This document shows, piece after piece, positions 21,482 to 32,964 of a DNA stretch of 64,000 nt. How positions within the stretch are numbered: position 1 is the stretch's first letter; each line of letters opens with the position of its first letter. The notes below the pieces were generated by a model. That model did not search any database. It was given only the letters and a program-made list of their open reading frames with translations, and had not been told where the DNA came from. The DNA is from Synaphobranchus kaupii (taxonomy: Eukaryota > Chordata > Actinopteri > Anguilliformes > Synaphobranchidae): the NCBI GenBank assembly GCA_029718625.1, contig CM056379.1, positions 53,217,579 to 53,281,578 of the forward strand, written 5' to 3'. Position numbers and translations under genes: made by a program.

Positions 21482-24060
21482 CAGACAAGGGCGCCGGATT
21501 AGGGGGGACACCACGATTTTGTGTCCCCCCACTTTCAGATATTTTGGTAATAAAAAATTGGCTAATTTGTAAGACAACTCCTGTGAGCCAGATTTTCTGT
21601 CTCATTGACAGGCTGTGAGCCACTTGTCTCGTACCTCCAAAATTTTCTAGCGGCACGGTACTTCCGTGTCGTGTTCAATAGTTCAATTCAATTTTAAATA
21701 TTGGATATGGATGGGTTTGAAGAGAGACTGGTATCCTCACCTCTACGAGCTGACCACACCCAAGCAGTACGTGAAAGAAACCATTAGACACACCCACGAT
21801 AAAAGCTCTCTCCCTGCCTTGTATTGGAGTCGCGGCAGGTTAAAGAAACAGCTGATATCCTGGCCTAATTAACGTTAGCTTACCAATTTTAGATAATATT
21901 TTTTATTTTCAGGCGAGAAACGTTACACAAGCACTCAAACATGCGAATGTTATGGCAATAACCCAGCTAAAATGTGGAAATGTCATAAAAACATGTTTTC
22001 ATATTTTATCAATAGTTTGAGATTCCTAACGTTAGCTAGTCATTAGTTAGCATGTTTGCTAGCAAGTGAAACCTGTTACAGTTTTAAGATTTTGTTTCAT
22101 AATATGCAATTATTTGGAGTCAAAAGTAATGTTAGTTTTATTTCTAAGTGTATCATATTTGAACATATGAATAGGCCTATAGACTATTTGTATGTATAGG
22201 CTACAGGGGAAGAGGGTCATTGTGTCAGGAGATGGTTTTATATTTTGTATTCGTTTTCAGCCTGGCTAATTTAAGAGACTAGCTACTCACGCACACCTCA
22301 GTGCAGCATCTACGTTGCCATAGACAAGGACGCTTGTCAGTGAGTCGATGTAGCTATGAGTATGAGCCAGTTTCATCCAATCATAAACAATCATTATGTA
22401 ATTCAATTAAAAATAATGTAATCTTACATCCAATAAAATGTGATTATGAATTGTGGGTGTGTTTGTGTTTGGCGACCCCTACAGTCCGACCGTAGCTAAC
22501 CTATTGTGATAGCCTATAACCTAGCTAGCTAATGAAAATGAATGAGCCGCCGAAAAAAAAAAACTGCTTCTCCAAAGCAAACGGCTTTCACGGCTAGGCC
22601 TACACCAGTTGAAGCACCACTGACAGATGTGGAGGAGAATGCACCACCACCACTGGATGAGGACAGAGGAGAAGACTACTAGGCCCCTGTTGCTGCTGCT
22701 GCTCCTACGGTGTGTATGGATGTCTGCTGCCGGGATATTGAAACCGCCACCACAGGCTAGCCGGTGATCCACAGCCTAGCCGGTGATCACTAAGAGGGAC
22801 ACTGCCAGGACCTATGGGAACAAGGAGCGCTATTGTAACCCGGACTGGTACACAGATTGAGACTGGCTTGTTTTGTGCAGTACTCTAAAGCGTTTGATAT
22901 GTTATGTTTGCTGTTTTGCCTCGTCCCGCAACCTCATAACATTCTCAAAATGCGAAGAGGAAAAGTTCTCGACTACGGGTGTAAACAATTGGGAAAATTT
23001 CCCCAGATCCTGGACAACCACGAGAAAAGTTGGATAAATGTGCTGAAAATAAATGTGCAGCCGGTAAGATAGCAGGCTGTCAACCAGATGCAGAGGATAG
23101 AGGGGATCCTGGAGCAGCTCCACTGTCTGCGCTTCCTTGTGAGGCAGGGGCTCGCTATCAGGGGGCACGAGGATAAGAAGTCAAACTTCCGCCAGCTGAC
23201 TACCTTAGTGGCAAGAAAAAACAACGTGCTGGAAAATTTGCCTCCCACGAGAGCCTGAACGAACTGCTACAACACCTGTATCGTGTCTCGCTCAATGCGC
23301 TGCTATCCAATATTAGAGGTGCTGAAAAGTATGCCATAGTAGTGGATGAGACCAGGGACGTATGTGGGAAAGAGCAGCTGTCCCTTTCTGTTCAATGGGT
23401 CTCAAGGGACTACACTGTGCATGAAGACTTCATCGGGATGCATGACTTCTCTAAAACTGATGCACAGTACATAACGCACACAATCGAGGACATTCTGTGC
23501 TGGTGCAGTCTTGATGTTATGGATATGCAGGGCCAGACCTATGACGGTGCGTCTGTGCTGCAGGGGAAGATGTCAGGGGTGGCCAAACGATTTAAGGATA
23601 AAATTTCAAAAGCCCTATCCATCCACTGCTTGAATCACAGGCTCAACTTGATTCTCCAAGAGGTCACATCCAAGTGTCCAATATCGCTCGTGCACGACAT
23701 TCACGGCAAGATCTCCGCCTCACCGAAAAGACTGGATATCTTTGAGAAAATGCGTGCCTCTCTCTCTGTGTCCAATCCTCCTGTTGCTGCTGGAGGCCGC
23801 CTGAAACCCCTCTGCCCTACGCGATGGACCTGCAAAACGTCAGCTGTGAAATCCCTGCTTGATAACTACGAGACTGTGTATCATACACTGGATGAGATAG
23901 TTAATGCGGGAGGTAACAGTGAGGCAGCTAGAAAAGCCTCTGGGGTGAAGGCACTGATGACCCAGTTCGAAGTTCACCTGGGCTTGAAGGTTTCCCTCCA
24001 TCTGTTCTCCTCTGCAGAGGAAGTAGCTCGAGTCCTTCAGGCTAAGGACAGCGTGCACTA
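21482..24060 (+). mobile_element. hAT transposon (ZMYM1-like), 3'-truncated
   Basis: A likely hAT end 'cagacaagggcgccggatta' starts at 21,482. From about 22,820 on the plus strand the coding part can be followed in shifting frames: a zinc finger of TTF type near 22,825-23,010 ('YCNPDWYTD', 'CYVCCFASS', 'FSKCEE', 'NNW'), then the transposase core. The right half and right end are missing; the sequence passes into LINE DNA at about 24,060. The interval 21,600-22,800 is probably 5' untranslated or intron sequence; it holds no gene I recognise. Confidence 0.7.
23342..24058 (+). pseudogene. hAT transposase core (ZMYM1-like), partial
   Basis: An open stretch of about 239 codons: 'DETRDVCGKEQLSLSVQWV' (first catalytic Asp region), 'GQTYDGASVLQGKMSGVAKR' (second Asp region), 'AIHCLNHRLNL'-type box (here SIHCLNHRLNLILQ), 'CPTRWTCKTSAVKSLL'. 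These motifs are shared by ZMYM1-like hAT transposases and their domesticated relatives. The C-terminal dimerisation domain with the third catalytic residue is absent, so the protein would be inactive. Confidence 0.85.
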
Positions 24061-24550
24061 TCGGGGAATGAGGTCGGAAGCGTCCTTCCATAGCTCCTTG
24101 GCCAAGGCATTCCAAAGTTGAGGGGCCCTAATAGCAAAGACCCAGTCACCCTTTGATTTTAGCTTAGATTTCAGAGTGACCAGAAGTTTCTTTCCCGAGG
24201 ATCTCAGGCTGTGCGCTGGTGTGTACGGGGATACAAGGTCTGCAATATACACTTGAAAGGATCTCAGTTTTCTTAAGTAAAATAGCCTCTTTTGAGCTTT
24301 CTTAAGAACAATGGTGGTATTCTCCTTCCATTGTAATTTGTTGTCTATAACAACACCCAAATACTTAAAAGATTCCACAGAATCAATGATGGATGTGTTC
24401 ATTACTACAGGTGTCACCAACTCGCTTTTTCTAAAATCAATAATTAGCTCTTTAGTTTTGGAAGTATTGAGTTCTAAAAAGTTTGCACTACACCATGAAA
24501 CAAAGTGATCAATTTCCCTCAGGTACAGTGAATCATTCCCTTCAGTAATA
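24060..24550 (-). pseudogene. Rex/L2-like LINE RT fragment (downstream part)
   Basis: Minus-strand frame: 'DHFVSWCSANFLELNTSKTK', 'ELIIDFRKSELV', 'SFKYLGVVIDNKLQWKENT', 'KKAQKRLFYLRKLRSFQV', then a jump to 'YTPAHSLRSSGKKLLV' and 'FAIRAPQLWNALAKEL'. The jump shows an internal deletion of roughly the part after the RT palm. The upstream part of the same RT continues at 25,319, across a MITE. Confidence 0.85.
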
Positions 24551-25316
24551 CAGGGGGTGGACAAAGTCTCGGAAACACCAGAAAATTAAAAAACTGTTTT
24601 TCATAAAACAGCTGTTATATGTCATATTTCTCTTACCTATATTTTCTACACTCTTTTATGACTGGCATGTCATGTATACATTTTAGTTTTTTATTAGCTT
24701 GATAATGAATCATAATTCACCATTTATCATATTATGAAATAATACTAATTCGTCAATTAAATGCTGCTTTTGTGTCAGTACTAAGTGGGAAAACTTTAGA
24801 GCTAATGTAAGACAAAAACTGAAAGCATTTTGGTCCATGACAACCAGAGATGTGCACCACTGCACAGCTGTGGGGAGTGAACACCTCTGTTCAAAGTGAA
24901 CAGCTGAATTAAATAGATCTCTACTACAGTAGAGCTACAGTACACTGTACTACATACAGGGGATCAATTCCAGTTGTTGGGGACCAAAATGTTTTATGAT
25001 TTCTTCTTATACATTTGTTGAAGTGTACTATCTTATTACTGATATAACAGTAACTGACATATATGCTATAACTGACATGCAATTTATGATTTATTAGCAT
25101 TTCATAAAAAATATGACTAACAGGCAATTATGGTTGATTGCCATAATTATAAAGAAAAACAAGTCATCATATAAAATGTACACATGGGACAAGATTCACA
25201 AAACAACATAGATAATCAGGTTAGGAACAGAGGTTGAGGTTTTGCATAGCAAACATGTGGCAGGTGTTTTGTGTTTTCTGGAAAACTGGTGTTTCCGATA
25301 TTTTGACCACCCCCTG
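24551..25316. mobile_element. TA-flanked MITE (mariner/Tc1-like), 766 bp
   Basis: The ends begin CAGGGGGTGG on both strands and match over about 27 bp with three or four mismatches (shared TCGGAAACACC). TA dinucleotides flank both sides (24,549-24,550 and 25,317-25,318). The interior is AT-rich and non-coding. Removal joins the two halves of the LINE reverse transcriptase. Confidence 0.85.
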
Positions 25317-25318
25317 TA

Positions 25319-25610
25319 TATCCTACAATGGCAGAATCATCTGAAATTTTTTGTAGATGACAGGAGGCATGACTGCTCCTGCAGTCAGCTTAGCTGTGTA
25401 TAATGTAAAAAGAAAAAGTGACAAGACTGTGCCTTGGGGAGCACCTGTATGCGTTAAGATGATATCTTATAAAACATGACTAGGCAGCCTTAGCCATTGA
25501 GGCCTATTTGTAAGAGTCTAGAATCCACAATATTCTGGATGGCTGCATGTGCATGACTTGTAGTTTTCTAGCTAGTAGGTGTGGTTGAATCGTGTTGAAA
25601 GCACTGGGAA
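25319..25610 (-). pseudogene. Rex/L2-like LINE RT fragment (upstream part)
   Basis: Minus-strand reading in shifting frames: 'FNTIQPHLLARKLQ'-like sequence near 25,590-25,550, 'TGAPQGTVLS'-like near 25,440, then the catalytic box 'FSDDSAIVG' at about 25,335, directly next to the MITE. Several stops make it a relic. Confidence 0.75.
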
Positions 25611-26160
25611 TGTAGTAGTAGTACTTTATTGATTCCACAATGGGAAATGTCTTCTTCAATCATTGTTACACTCCAGTAATGCACAGTAAATATAACACAG
25701 AAGACATTGGATAATATGACACAAGATAATACATGTGTACATCATTACAGGGAAGCCAGACCAGAAAAGGGATCAGCTTTTATTTAGTTTTTTGTTAAAG
25801 TGGACAGTGATACAATTTGCAGCAGGTTGTGCATCTGTCAAGTTGCAAAGTTGAATTTCCCTGCAGAATGGAACGATGCATCTGTTAAAAAAAAAGAAGC
25901 ATAACAGTATAAGTACAATTACATTTAAAATGGCTTTGTCGTGATTCACACAGATTCCTATGTCATCATATTTCATATTAAATACAGTACAATAATTATT
26001 TACATGTACAGTATACAATATACTTGACGCTGCGGTTTGCGTCGAGACATAAATTAATATTTAACCATTAATACGTAATTAAGATGTAATCAGCAACATT
26101 AGGTTAAAACACAAAGATCCGTTTCCGGGGCAAGGAGGAGAGGAGGTGGTAGTGGAGGAA
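25611..26160. repeat. Probable retroelement 3' tail, minus strand, plus unassigned sequence
   Basis: 'gtagtactttattgattcca' at 25,617 is, on minus, the 'ggaatcaataaagtac' tail seen on several fish LINE/SINE families. The body to about 26,030 has no domain I can name; the rest to 26,160 is unassigned. Confidence 0.4.
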
Positions 26161-26164
26161 GGGA

Positions 26165-27020
26165 GGGTGCATGAGCTGCATCCTCAGCACAAACGGCATC
26201 TCACCATTTCCGCTTCCGGGGGCATGTGATGTATCAACCCCTTATTGGATATAAAGCTACCACGTGATGATGCACTTTGAGACCGTTTTGCTCTTGCATA
26301 TGTGTAGTTACTGTTTACGTTATTTAACTTAGTAGCCTGGTGGCTAAAAAGGTAACAAAATGCCGTACATATATCAGTGGCAAAATGATACCTACCTAGC
26401 TAGCTATCACTTACTTCTGGTGTTGATAGGAACAAATATTCTGTTCCTACCCATCTATTGTACTTATGCACACTTAGCTGTAGCATAGCTAAACACATTT
26501 TCCTTGCTAAAAAGCTTTATAGCTGGGCGAACTAGCTGCACAACTATTCAAATGTTATTCATGAACAAATTATAGGTGCTACATAAAAACCAGAATAGTA
26601 GCAACCGATAGCCTTACTCACAATAGCAAGCTAGAAGGTGAAACAGTGCCTAATTTGCAATTTTGGAAAATATATTTAGGATATGATAACATCAATTGTC
26701 ACAATAATTGTGGTTCCAATGTAAGTTAAAGTTAGTTTGTTCACATTATAGCCTAAGTTATAAATATTAGCTACATTGCCAGCTTCGTCCTAGGCTATTC
26801 ACGTAGGCCTAGGCCATTCTTGCCCGTTATTAGGTTGCTGCTAAGTGATTAACATTAGCTAAAGCTAGTTAACTGTAGAAAGGCATGGTAACATAGCTGT
26901 ACATGAATAAGCATATCCATACGCATGCGGTAGCGTTGTATCCAATAAGGGGTTGATACATCACATGCCCCTGGAAGCGGAAACGGGGAGCTGCCATTCG
27001 TGCAGAAGATGCAGCTCATG
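26165..27020. repeat. Foldback element with arms of about 105 bp
   Basis: The sequence 26,168-26,275 is repeated in inverted orientation at about 26,915-27,020 with roughly 80-85% identity. Conserved cores include 'gcatgagctgcat', 'tttccgcttcc' and 'tgatgtatcaacccctta'. The 640-bp loop is AT-rich and non-coding. It may be a MITE whose tips I cannot fix; no target duplication is evident. Confidence 0.7.
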
Positions 27021-27470
27021 CAGTTACACCGGCCACATAATCTAAACACACAAAAAAACCAGGAAGTGCAAACATGCATGTTCCCTAGTATTAAAGCCCT
27101 TGACATAGATTGCAGTTGTCCACGGTTGACTGAAATGGTGTGGAGATCTGTCTTAACTTAGCTACTGTTTGGCATTTCAGAAATGGTGTTACTAATTGTT
27201 CTTGTGCATTATTTGTCAGTGACAAGGAATTGCTGTAATGCAATGCCGGTTGTTACGTGCTGGTGACTTTGCTACCCCTGCTGATTATGTACTTCTCTCT
27301 CTTCCTCTCTCTGGTGATTAGGAGCTGTGCCTTAATGAGCTACTGATGGCCTGATTGCCTCCACCTGCCTGTGGCCCTACATAAACCTGGCTTCAGCTGA
27401 AAAATGGTTATTCTAATGTGTTGACCAGATTTTTGTGGCTGGATACTTATGTTGATACAGTCTGTGTGGG
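27021..27470. other. No feature recognised
   Basis: Contains a C/T-rich stretch (27,290-27,400: 'ctctctcttcctctctctggtg', 'cctccacctgcctgtggcccta') in LTR style, but no ends could be defined. Confidence 0.4.
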
Positions 27471-28440
27471 GCACAGTACATTGGAATGAGTATTATCCAT
27501 GCCCTAAGTGACAAGTATAGCCCAGGGAGATACTAACATGCCATAGTCTATATTATGTACGATACGATTATAATAAAATAATATTCCACAATCAGGACAA
27601 TTCTGACAAATGTTCTAGCTTTACGGCAAATCATTGTGTCAAACATGAAAAAAAAACATGACTGAGCCACCTATGAACGCTTAAGCTTCAGTATGTGAAA
27701 AGCACTCAAAATATGAAAATAGCTACATCAAACATATGGAACAAGACAGTGGTGGACTGGAAATCTAATGTAAATAATTGAAATATTACAAGCACTAATA
27801 CTTACAATCAAGGAAGAAATCTCTGTCATGTTTGTAGGTATATTCTCCAATAGAATCAGTACTATTCTTCTTTTGACTCACTCCCAAAATCCATGTAAGA
27901 AAGGTGAGGATTTTCTCTAGCCATGCTGACGAGTTGGTCAAAATAGCAAGAAAACAACAGTATGTACAGCGAATGTACATTCCTGCTTTTTCTGTAGTCA
28001 TTTACATAGCAACACAACTAAAAATGCTGGTACGTTCAGCTGTAATCTATTGTTCAAAGCATCCAATAAGACATTGCAAACATCGTTGCAAAGCTTATAA
28101 TGTCTTCTATTGGAGAAAATAATTGTCAATCAATCCAGAATGAACTGGAATGCGTAACAACTGCACGGAAAGCTGGTGGGGTTTTCAGGTAAATGTTTCA
28201 GATGGTGTATTAGCTTTATAAAGGAGTGTGTATTTCTCAAATGGATTGTCCAGGACAATAAATGACCACTGAATCTTGAGAGGGACATCTCTATGCGTAA
28301 AACCAATGGTAGACTTGTATATTTCATATTTAGTGGCAGATATTGATATTAGAATGATGGGGTACAATTGCACAAGAATGTCACTCATTTATTTTTCTAT
28401 TGTGTGACCAGGGTTTTTCATCGCTGTATTGGCATACATT
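27471..28440. mobile_element. piggyBac-related copy B, left part
   Basis: Aligns in pieces with 10,340-10,556 and 12,020-12,620 of the first piggyBac-type insertion; the solo LTR of that copy is absent here. Non-coding. Similarity breaks at about 28,440 and resumes at about 32,965, on the other side of the large foldback. The left terminus of this copy was not found. Confidence 0.6.
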
Positions 28441-28720
28441 TGTATGGGGTGCCAAATGTCAAGTAAAACAAGACATGTTTTTTCTGTTTTTTTTCTCCGA
28501 TTTAGCTAAATATGAAATTTCCCTGAAGATTTAGGCTAAATATGTGTATTTTTTCTCATATTTAACTGACATACTAAATCAACCCTTTAGTTCATATTTT
28601 CAGATTTAATTGATAAATCTTAAAATATGTAGGCTAAGCATGTCTTTAATATTTATTTTAAATGTTAAATCTGAGTTTTCAAATATAAATATTTAGCTTA
28701 TATCTTATATCTCTGTTTCA

Positions 28721-29351
28721 GAAATAAATATTTAGTCAAATATTAATATTTAATTTAAATCTTAAATCTTGGTGTCAAAATATTAATATGTAGTTATTAA
28801 AATAACATTTAGTGTATATCTTAAATCTTAGTTTTCCAAAACTAAGATTTAAGATTTTATTTATATTTATTTTTTACTATAAATTTGTCTTTAAAAGTTA
28901 AATATTTAGCAAAAAAGAAATATTTATTTACATCTTAAATCTTATGTTCCAGATTAAATATTTAACTTATATCTTAAATATTTGGTTTTACAAAAACCAA
29001 GATTTAACATTTGACTAAATATTTATTGTATCACAAATCTTAGTAAAAAAAATTATATTTAGCCAAAAATAAATATTTATTTATATCTTATATCTCTGTT
29101 TCAGAAATAAATATTAAGTCAAATATAAATATTTAATTTAAATCTTAAATCTTGGTGTCAAAAAATAAATATGTAGTTATTAAAATAACATTTAGTGTAT
29201 ATCTTAAATCTTAGTTTTCCAAAACTAAGATTTAAGATTTTATTTATATATTTGTTTTTTTACCATAAATTTGTCTTTAAAAGTTAAATATTTAGCAAAA
29301 AATAAATATTTATTTACATCTTAAATCTTATGTTCCAAATAAAATATTTAA
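28721..29351. repeat. 383-bp tandem repeat in the left foldback arm
   Basis: The unit starting 'gaaataaatattta' at 28,721 is repeated from 29,104 with about 95% identity. The second unit is interrupted at 29,352 by a MITE and resumes at 29,949. The first unit preserves the empty insertion site near 28,965. Confidence 0.85.
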
Positions 29352-29948
29352 AGGTTGTATCAGCGATTTTGGGTGGAAACATAAATGATCACATTCATCT
29401 GATTTTTCCTCACGATCCGCTAGCTGCCCGCCCCATAAGCAGGCCGTCAAAAAACCGCGTCTCTGTAGGCAGCCTATGCTCCAAGATCGTACACAAAAAC
29501 AATGGTACTACCAACTACTCAAAACCAAAATAAACAGTATTCCAACCAATCACAATGATCTGCACAAACGTGACGTCACATCTGAAGCGAAATCCCAAAC
29601 AAACATACTTATGAATAATTATGTTATGTTTTAAAAAATAGTGTTCAAGCATCCAGAATTATAACCACGTTAATAACGTTTGTAAGAAACCAAACCGTTT
29701 GTAAATCCGTCAAGATTTCAGCGAGATAAGAGTATTAGCGTTTGTGCAGATCATTGTGATTGGTTGGAATACTGTTTATTTTGGTTTTGAGTGGTTGGTA
29801 GTACCATTTGTTTTTGTGTACGATCTCGGAGCATAGGCTGCCTACAGAGACGCGTTTTTTTGACGGCCTGCTTATGGGGCGGGCAGCTAGCGGATCGTGA
29901 GGAAAAAAAAATCATTTATGTTTCCACCCAAAATCGCTGATACAACCT
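29352..29948. mobile_element. MITE with inverted repeats over 200 bp, TTAA-flanked
   Basis: Ends AGGTTGTATCAGCGATTTTG and complement; the inverted arms extend about 210 bp each (for example 'gataagcaggccgtcaaaaa'-like block near 29,436 and its complement near 29,860). TTAA at 29,348-29,351 and 29,949-29,952 is the likely target duplication, confirmed by the empty site in the tandem unit at about 28,965 (single 'tatttaactt'). TTAA fits piggyBac or Kolobok; a TA or TAA duplication cannot be fully excluded because the ends are A/T. Confidence 0.8.
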
Positions 29949-30339
29949 TTAACTTATATCTTAAATATTGGGTTTTACAAAAACCAAGATTTAACATTTC
30001 ACTAAATATTTATTGTATCACAAATCTTGGTAAAAAAATGTATATTTAGCCAAAAATAAATATTTATTTATATCTTAATTTTTTTCTTCCAAATTAAATA
30101 TTTAGCTTATATCTTAAATCTCGGTTTGTGTATTAAATATTTAGCTAAATCTTTTGTTTAAATCTTTTGAAAGATATACTAATTAGCCCCGCCCCTTGGT
30201 GACTGGCATCCAATGGAGGGAGGAGGAGAAATGGCTGGTTTTAGTGATGAGGGTAATTGAGGGTCTTCTAGCGAAGTGTGAAACTTGATGTTACAAGGAC
30301 TATATTAATTCCTGTTTAATACAGACTATTTATATACAG

Positions 30340-31395
30340 CTAGCCAGACAGTCGCTAATATATTAATTATAGTCTTGTTGTCAGTCTGCTTCTAGTCCCC
30401 AGGTTCTTAACGTTAGCTGGCTTCCTAACTGAATGAGCTAGCGACCAACAGAGTGCTAGTTTGCATGGAGTTTGTTTCAAGAATCATGGGCTGCATTCAA
30501 ATAGTCAAAAAAAATAGCTCCTTTTTCCTTTCCTTGACCTCGCCAGAAAACATCATGGGGGTCAAGGAAAAGTTGGAAGGACAGATTTACAAGGAATCTC
30601 GCTTAACTGTGGAATTCAAATCTCCTTCTCTACCTTACGTCATGATGAGATGTCCAGTCGTATTGGCGTGACTGTTCGACATAGCGAATGAGATCGTTTT
30701 ATCTCTGCAAAATTTTGCCTCTTAATAAATTTAGTGTATTGTCTGATTGTGTCATTGTTTGTTTACTTTCTATTATAAGCCACTACTAACCAACAACACT
30801 GGCTATTCACATTTAGTTTTTTGGCATTTCTCAGATGTTCGCCTTGTTGTTTGAATTCAGTAATTCAATAGGTTCCGGAAAACTCAGATGCTTATGAAAA
30901 CATTGGCGGCATTGCATTGTGGGGCACAAATACTACCTTCCTCCTGAAAAGGATAGTCCAGAGCATCCTTTGTGAAAGGACGGATAAAAGAAATTGTGAA
31001 GCTCCTTTCCTTCTCAATATAAGAAATTTGAACGGTCCTTAGCATGGCTGCCCGGGAAATATTTCCAGTTCATGCGATCTAAAGGATCCTTCCTTGTTCG
31101 AATTTGACTATTCGAATGCAGCCATGCTATCTTCTGACATTAACAACAGCCAGGTTAGCTCACTAGCTCGCTAACCATCTATTGAATCAAGCAGCCAGCT
31201 TGTTATTTGGCTTGGTTGGCTGTTAATATTCAACTTCACCTTTAAAAAAAATCTGTCAGGGACACCAGAAGTATGTCCAAAATGTATCAGTATGCTATGT
31301 AGTTAGTTAGCTAGCTAGCCAGGTAACCTAGAGTGGAATTCACAGATACCTACATGCTTAGCCACATCATACATGTTACATGATTATAACAGATG
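30340..31395. other. Foldback centre with its own inner MITE
   Basis: Loop region of the large foldback. Within it 'ggctgcattcaaatagtcaa' at 30,488 is matched in inverse orientation near 31,107-31,128, defining a MITE of about 640 bp. The remainder has 'ctagctagct' and 'ttagctgg' words and no gene. The frame at 30,453-30,671 is not recognised. Confidence 0.6.
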
Positions 31396-31754
31396 CTCTC
31401 TGTATGCATCTATAAATAGTCCGTATTAAACAGGAATTAATATAGTCCTTGTAACGTCAAGTTTGACACTTCGCCAGAAGACCCTCAATTACCCTCATTA
31501 CTAAAATCAGCCATTTCTCCTCCTCCCTCCATTGTATGCCAGTCACCAAGGGACGGGCTAATTAGTATATCTTTCAAAAGATTTAAACGAAAGATTTAGA
31601 TTTAGCTAAATATTTAATTTATAAACTGCGATTTATGATATAAGCTAAATATTTAATTTGGAAGAAAATATTTAAGATATAAATACATATTTATTTTTGG
31701 CTAAATATAAAAAATTTTTACCAAGATTTGTGATAAAATAAATATTTATTTAAA

Positions 31755-32395
31755 GCTGCAGTAGGCAAGTTTGAAAATATACAAGGCAAAAAGACTTCCC
31801 CCTTTTGCTCTCCTCCCTCCTATCTCTCTCCTAAGTCCCTCCCACCAAATGATGCTCCAGTGCACGCATGGGTACAGGCAGACAGGGAAGGGTTTATTCT
31901 ACGGGGAGGATCTTTTGCTTGTAGATAGTTGCCCTGATTGGTAGCTACATACAGTTGCAGCCACTATTATTGGCACCCCACCCCCCAATTCCCATAGAGA
32001 TCCATTCAAATGCAGAGGTTATAGTATCACTTCTAAGAGTACCAGGAAATAATATATCAGGAGTCTTTTGATATCCTTTTATACAGTCATGATGGCATCA
32101 CCTTTTTACCTGTGGAATACCTGTTTACCACAGACGTTGTTTGAGAGAATGGCAAGAATGTGCAAAGCCGTTATCAAGGCAAAGGGTGGCTACTTTGTAT
32201 CCAAACTTTTGACTGGTACTGTACATTCAATGTTTATTCCATTGCTCCATGTGGCTGTTGGGAAGGATGTGCTTTGTCTTATCTGTTCTGTAGTTCCTTC
32301 GATGACCTTTCTGAATGCACTAATTCTGTAATAATGTATTTCGCTTTGGATAAAAGCGTCTGCTAAATGACCATAATGTAATGTAAATGTTATTT
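31755..32395 (+). repeat. Interspersed repeat with L2-type 3' tail
   Basis: Begins 'aaagctgcagtaggcaag', a common fish repeat start. At 32,342-32,390 it contains 'gctttggataaaagcgtctg' followed by 'aatgtaatgtaa', the conserved tail shared by L2 LINEs and their SINEs. It interrupts the right arm of the foldback. It could be two adjacent insertions (split about 31,960). Frames of 60-90 codons here match nothing known to me. Confidence 0.6.
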
Positions 32396-32524
32396 TTTTA
32401 ACTAAATATTTATTTTTTTAAACCAAGATTTAAGATTTAAATTAAATATTTATATTTGACTAAATTTGTATTTTTGAAATAGATATAAGATATAAGTTAA
32501 ATATATATATATATTTTTTAAATA

Positions 32525-32825
32525 TCTCACCCGTTCCGCCCAGGATTTCTCAGTTAACATTGATGGCTCCATTGTCACTCCCTCCACCCACGTCCGCAAC
32601 CTTGGAATCATCCTTGACCTCTCCCTCTCATTCCTCCCTCATGTGAACTAGATCACTAAAACGGCCTTTTTTCACGTAAGGAACATTGCCCGCCTCCGAC
32701 CCTCTCTATCTTTCCCTGCTGCTCAATCATTGACACATGTATTCATAACATCCAGGCTCGATTATTGTAACAGCATCTTATATGGTTCATCAAACAAAAT
32801 CCTCAATAAACTCCAATATATAACT
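32525..32825 (+). pseudogene. LINE (L2/Rex-like) RT C-terminal fragment
   Basis: Plus-strand translation reads 'THVRNLGIILDLSLSFLPHV', 'TKTAFFHVRNIARLRPSLSF', '[20 protein letters not shown]', ending 'LNKLQYI'. This is the connection region after the RT palm in L2-superfamily LINEs. A stop follows 'PHVN'. Both ends are abrupt. It lies within the right foldback arm. Confidence 0.85.
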
Positions 32826-32964
32826 CAGATTTAACATTTAAGTTAAATATTAAGGACATGCTTAGCCTACATATTTTAAGATTTATCAATTCAATCTGAA
32901 AATATGAACTAAAAAGTTTATTTAGCATGTCAGTTAATTCTGAGAAAATTCTGGAATACAAATT

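Larger units (their letters stand above)
28490..32960. mobile_element. Large AT-rich foldback (nested palindrome)
   Basis: Left arm about 28,490-30,340, right arm about 31,395-32,960, in inverted orientation. Matching landmarks are 'taggctaagcatgtc' (28,631) with 'gacatgcttagcctaca' (32,857), and the long block 30,165-30,337 with 31,400-31,575 (rich in 'ggagggaggaggagaaatgg' and complement). The arms consist largely of 'atatcttaaat', 'aaatattta' and 'ccaagattt' words. Both arms carry later insertions, and the left arm has an internal 383-bp tandem duplication. No protein is encoded. It sits inside the piggyBac-related copy B. Confidence 0.8.
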
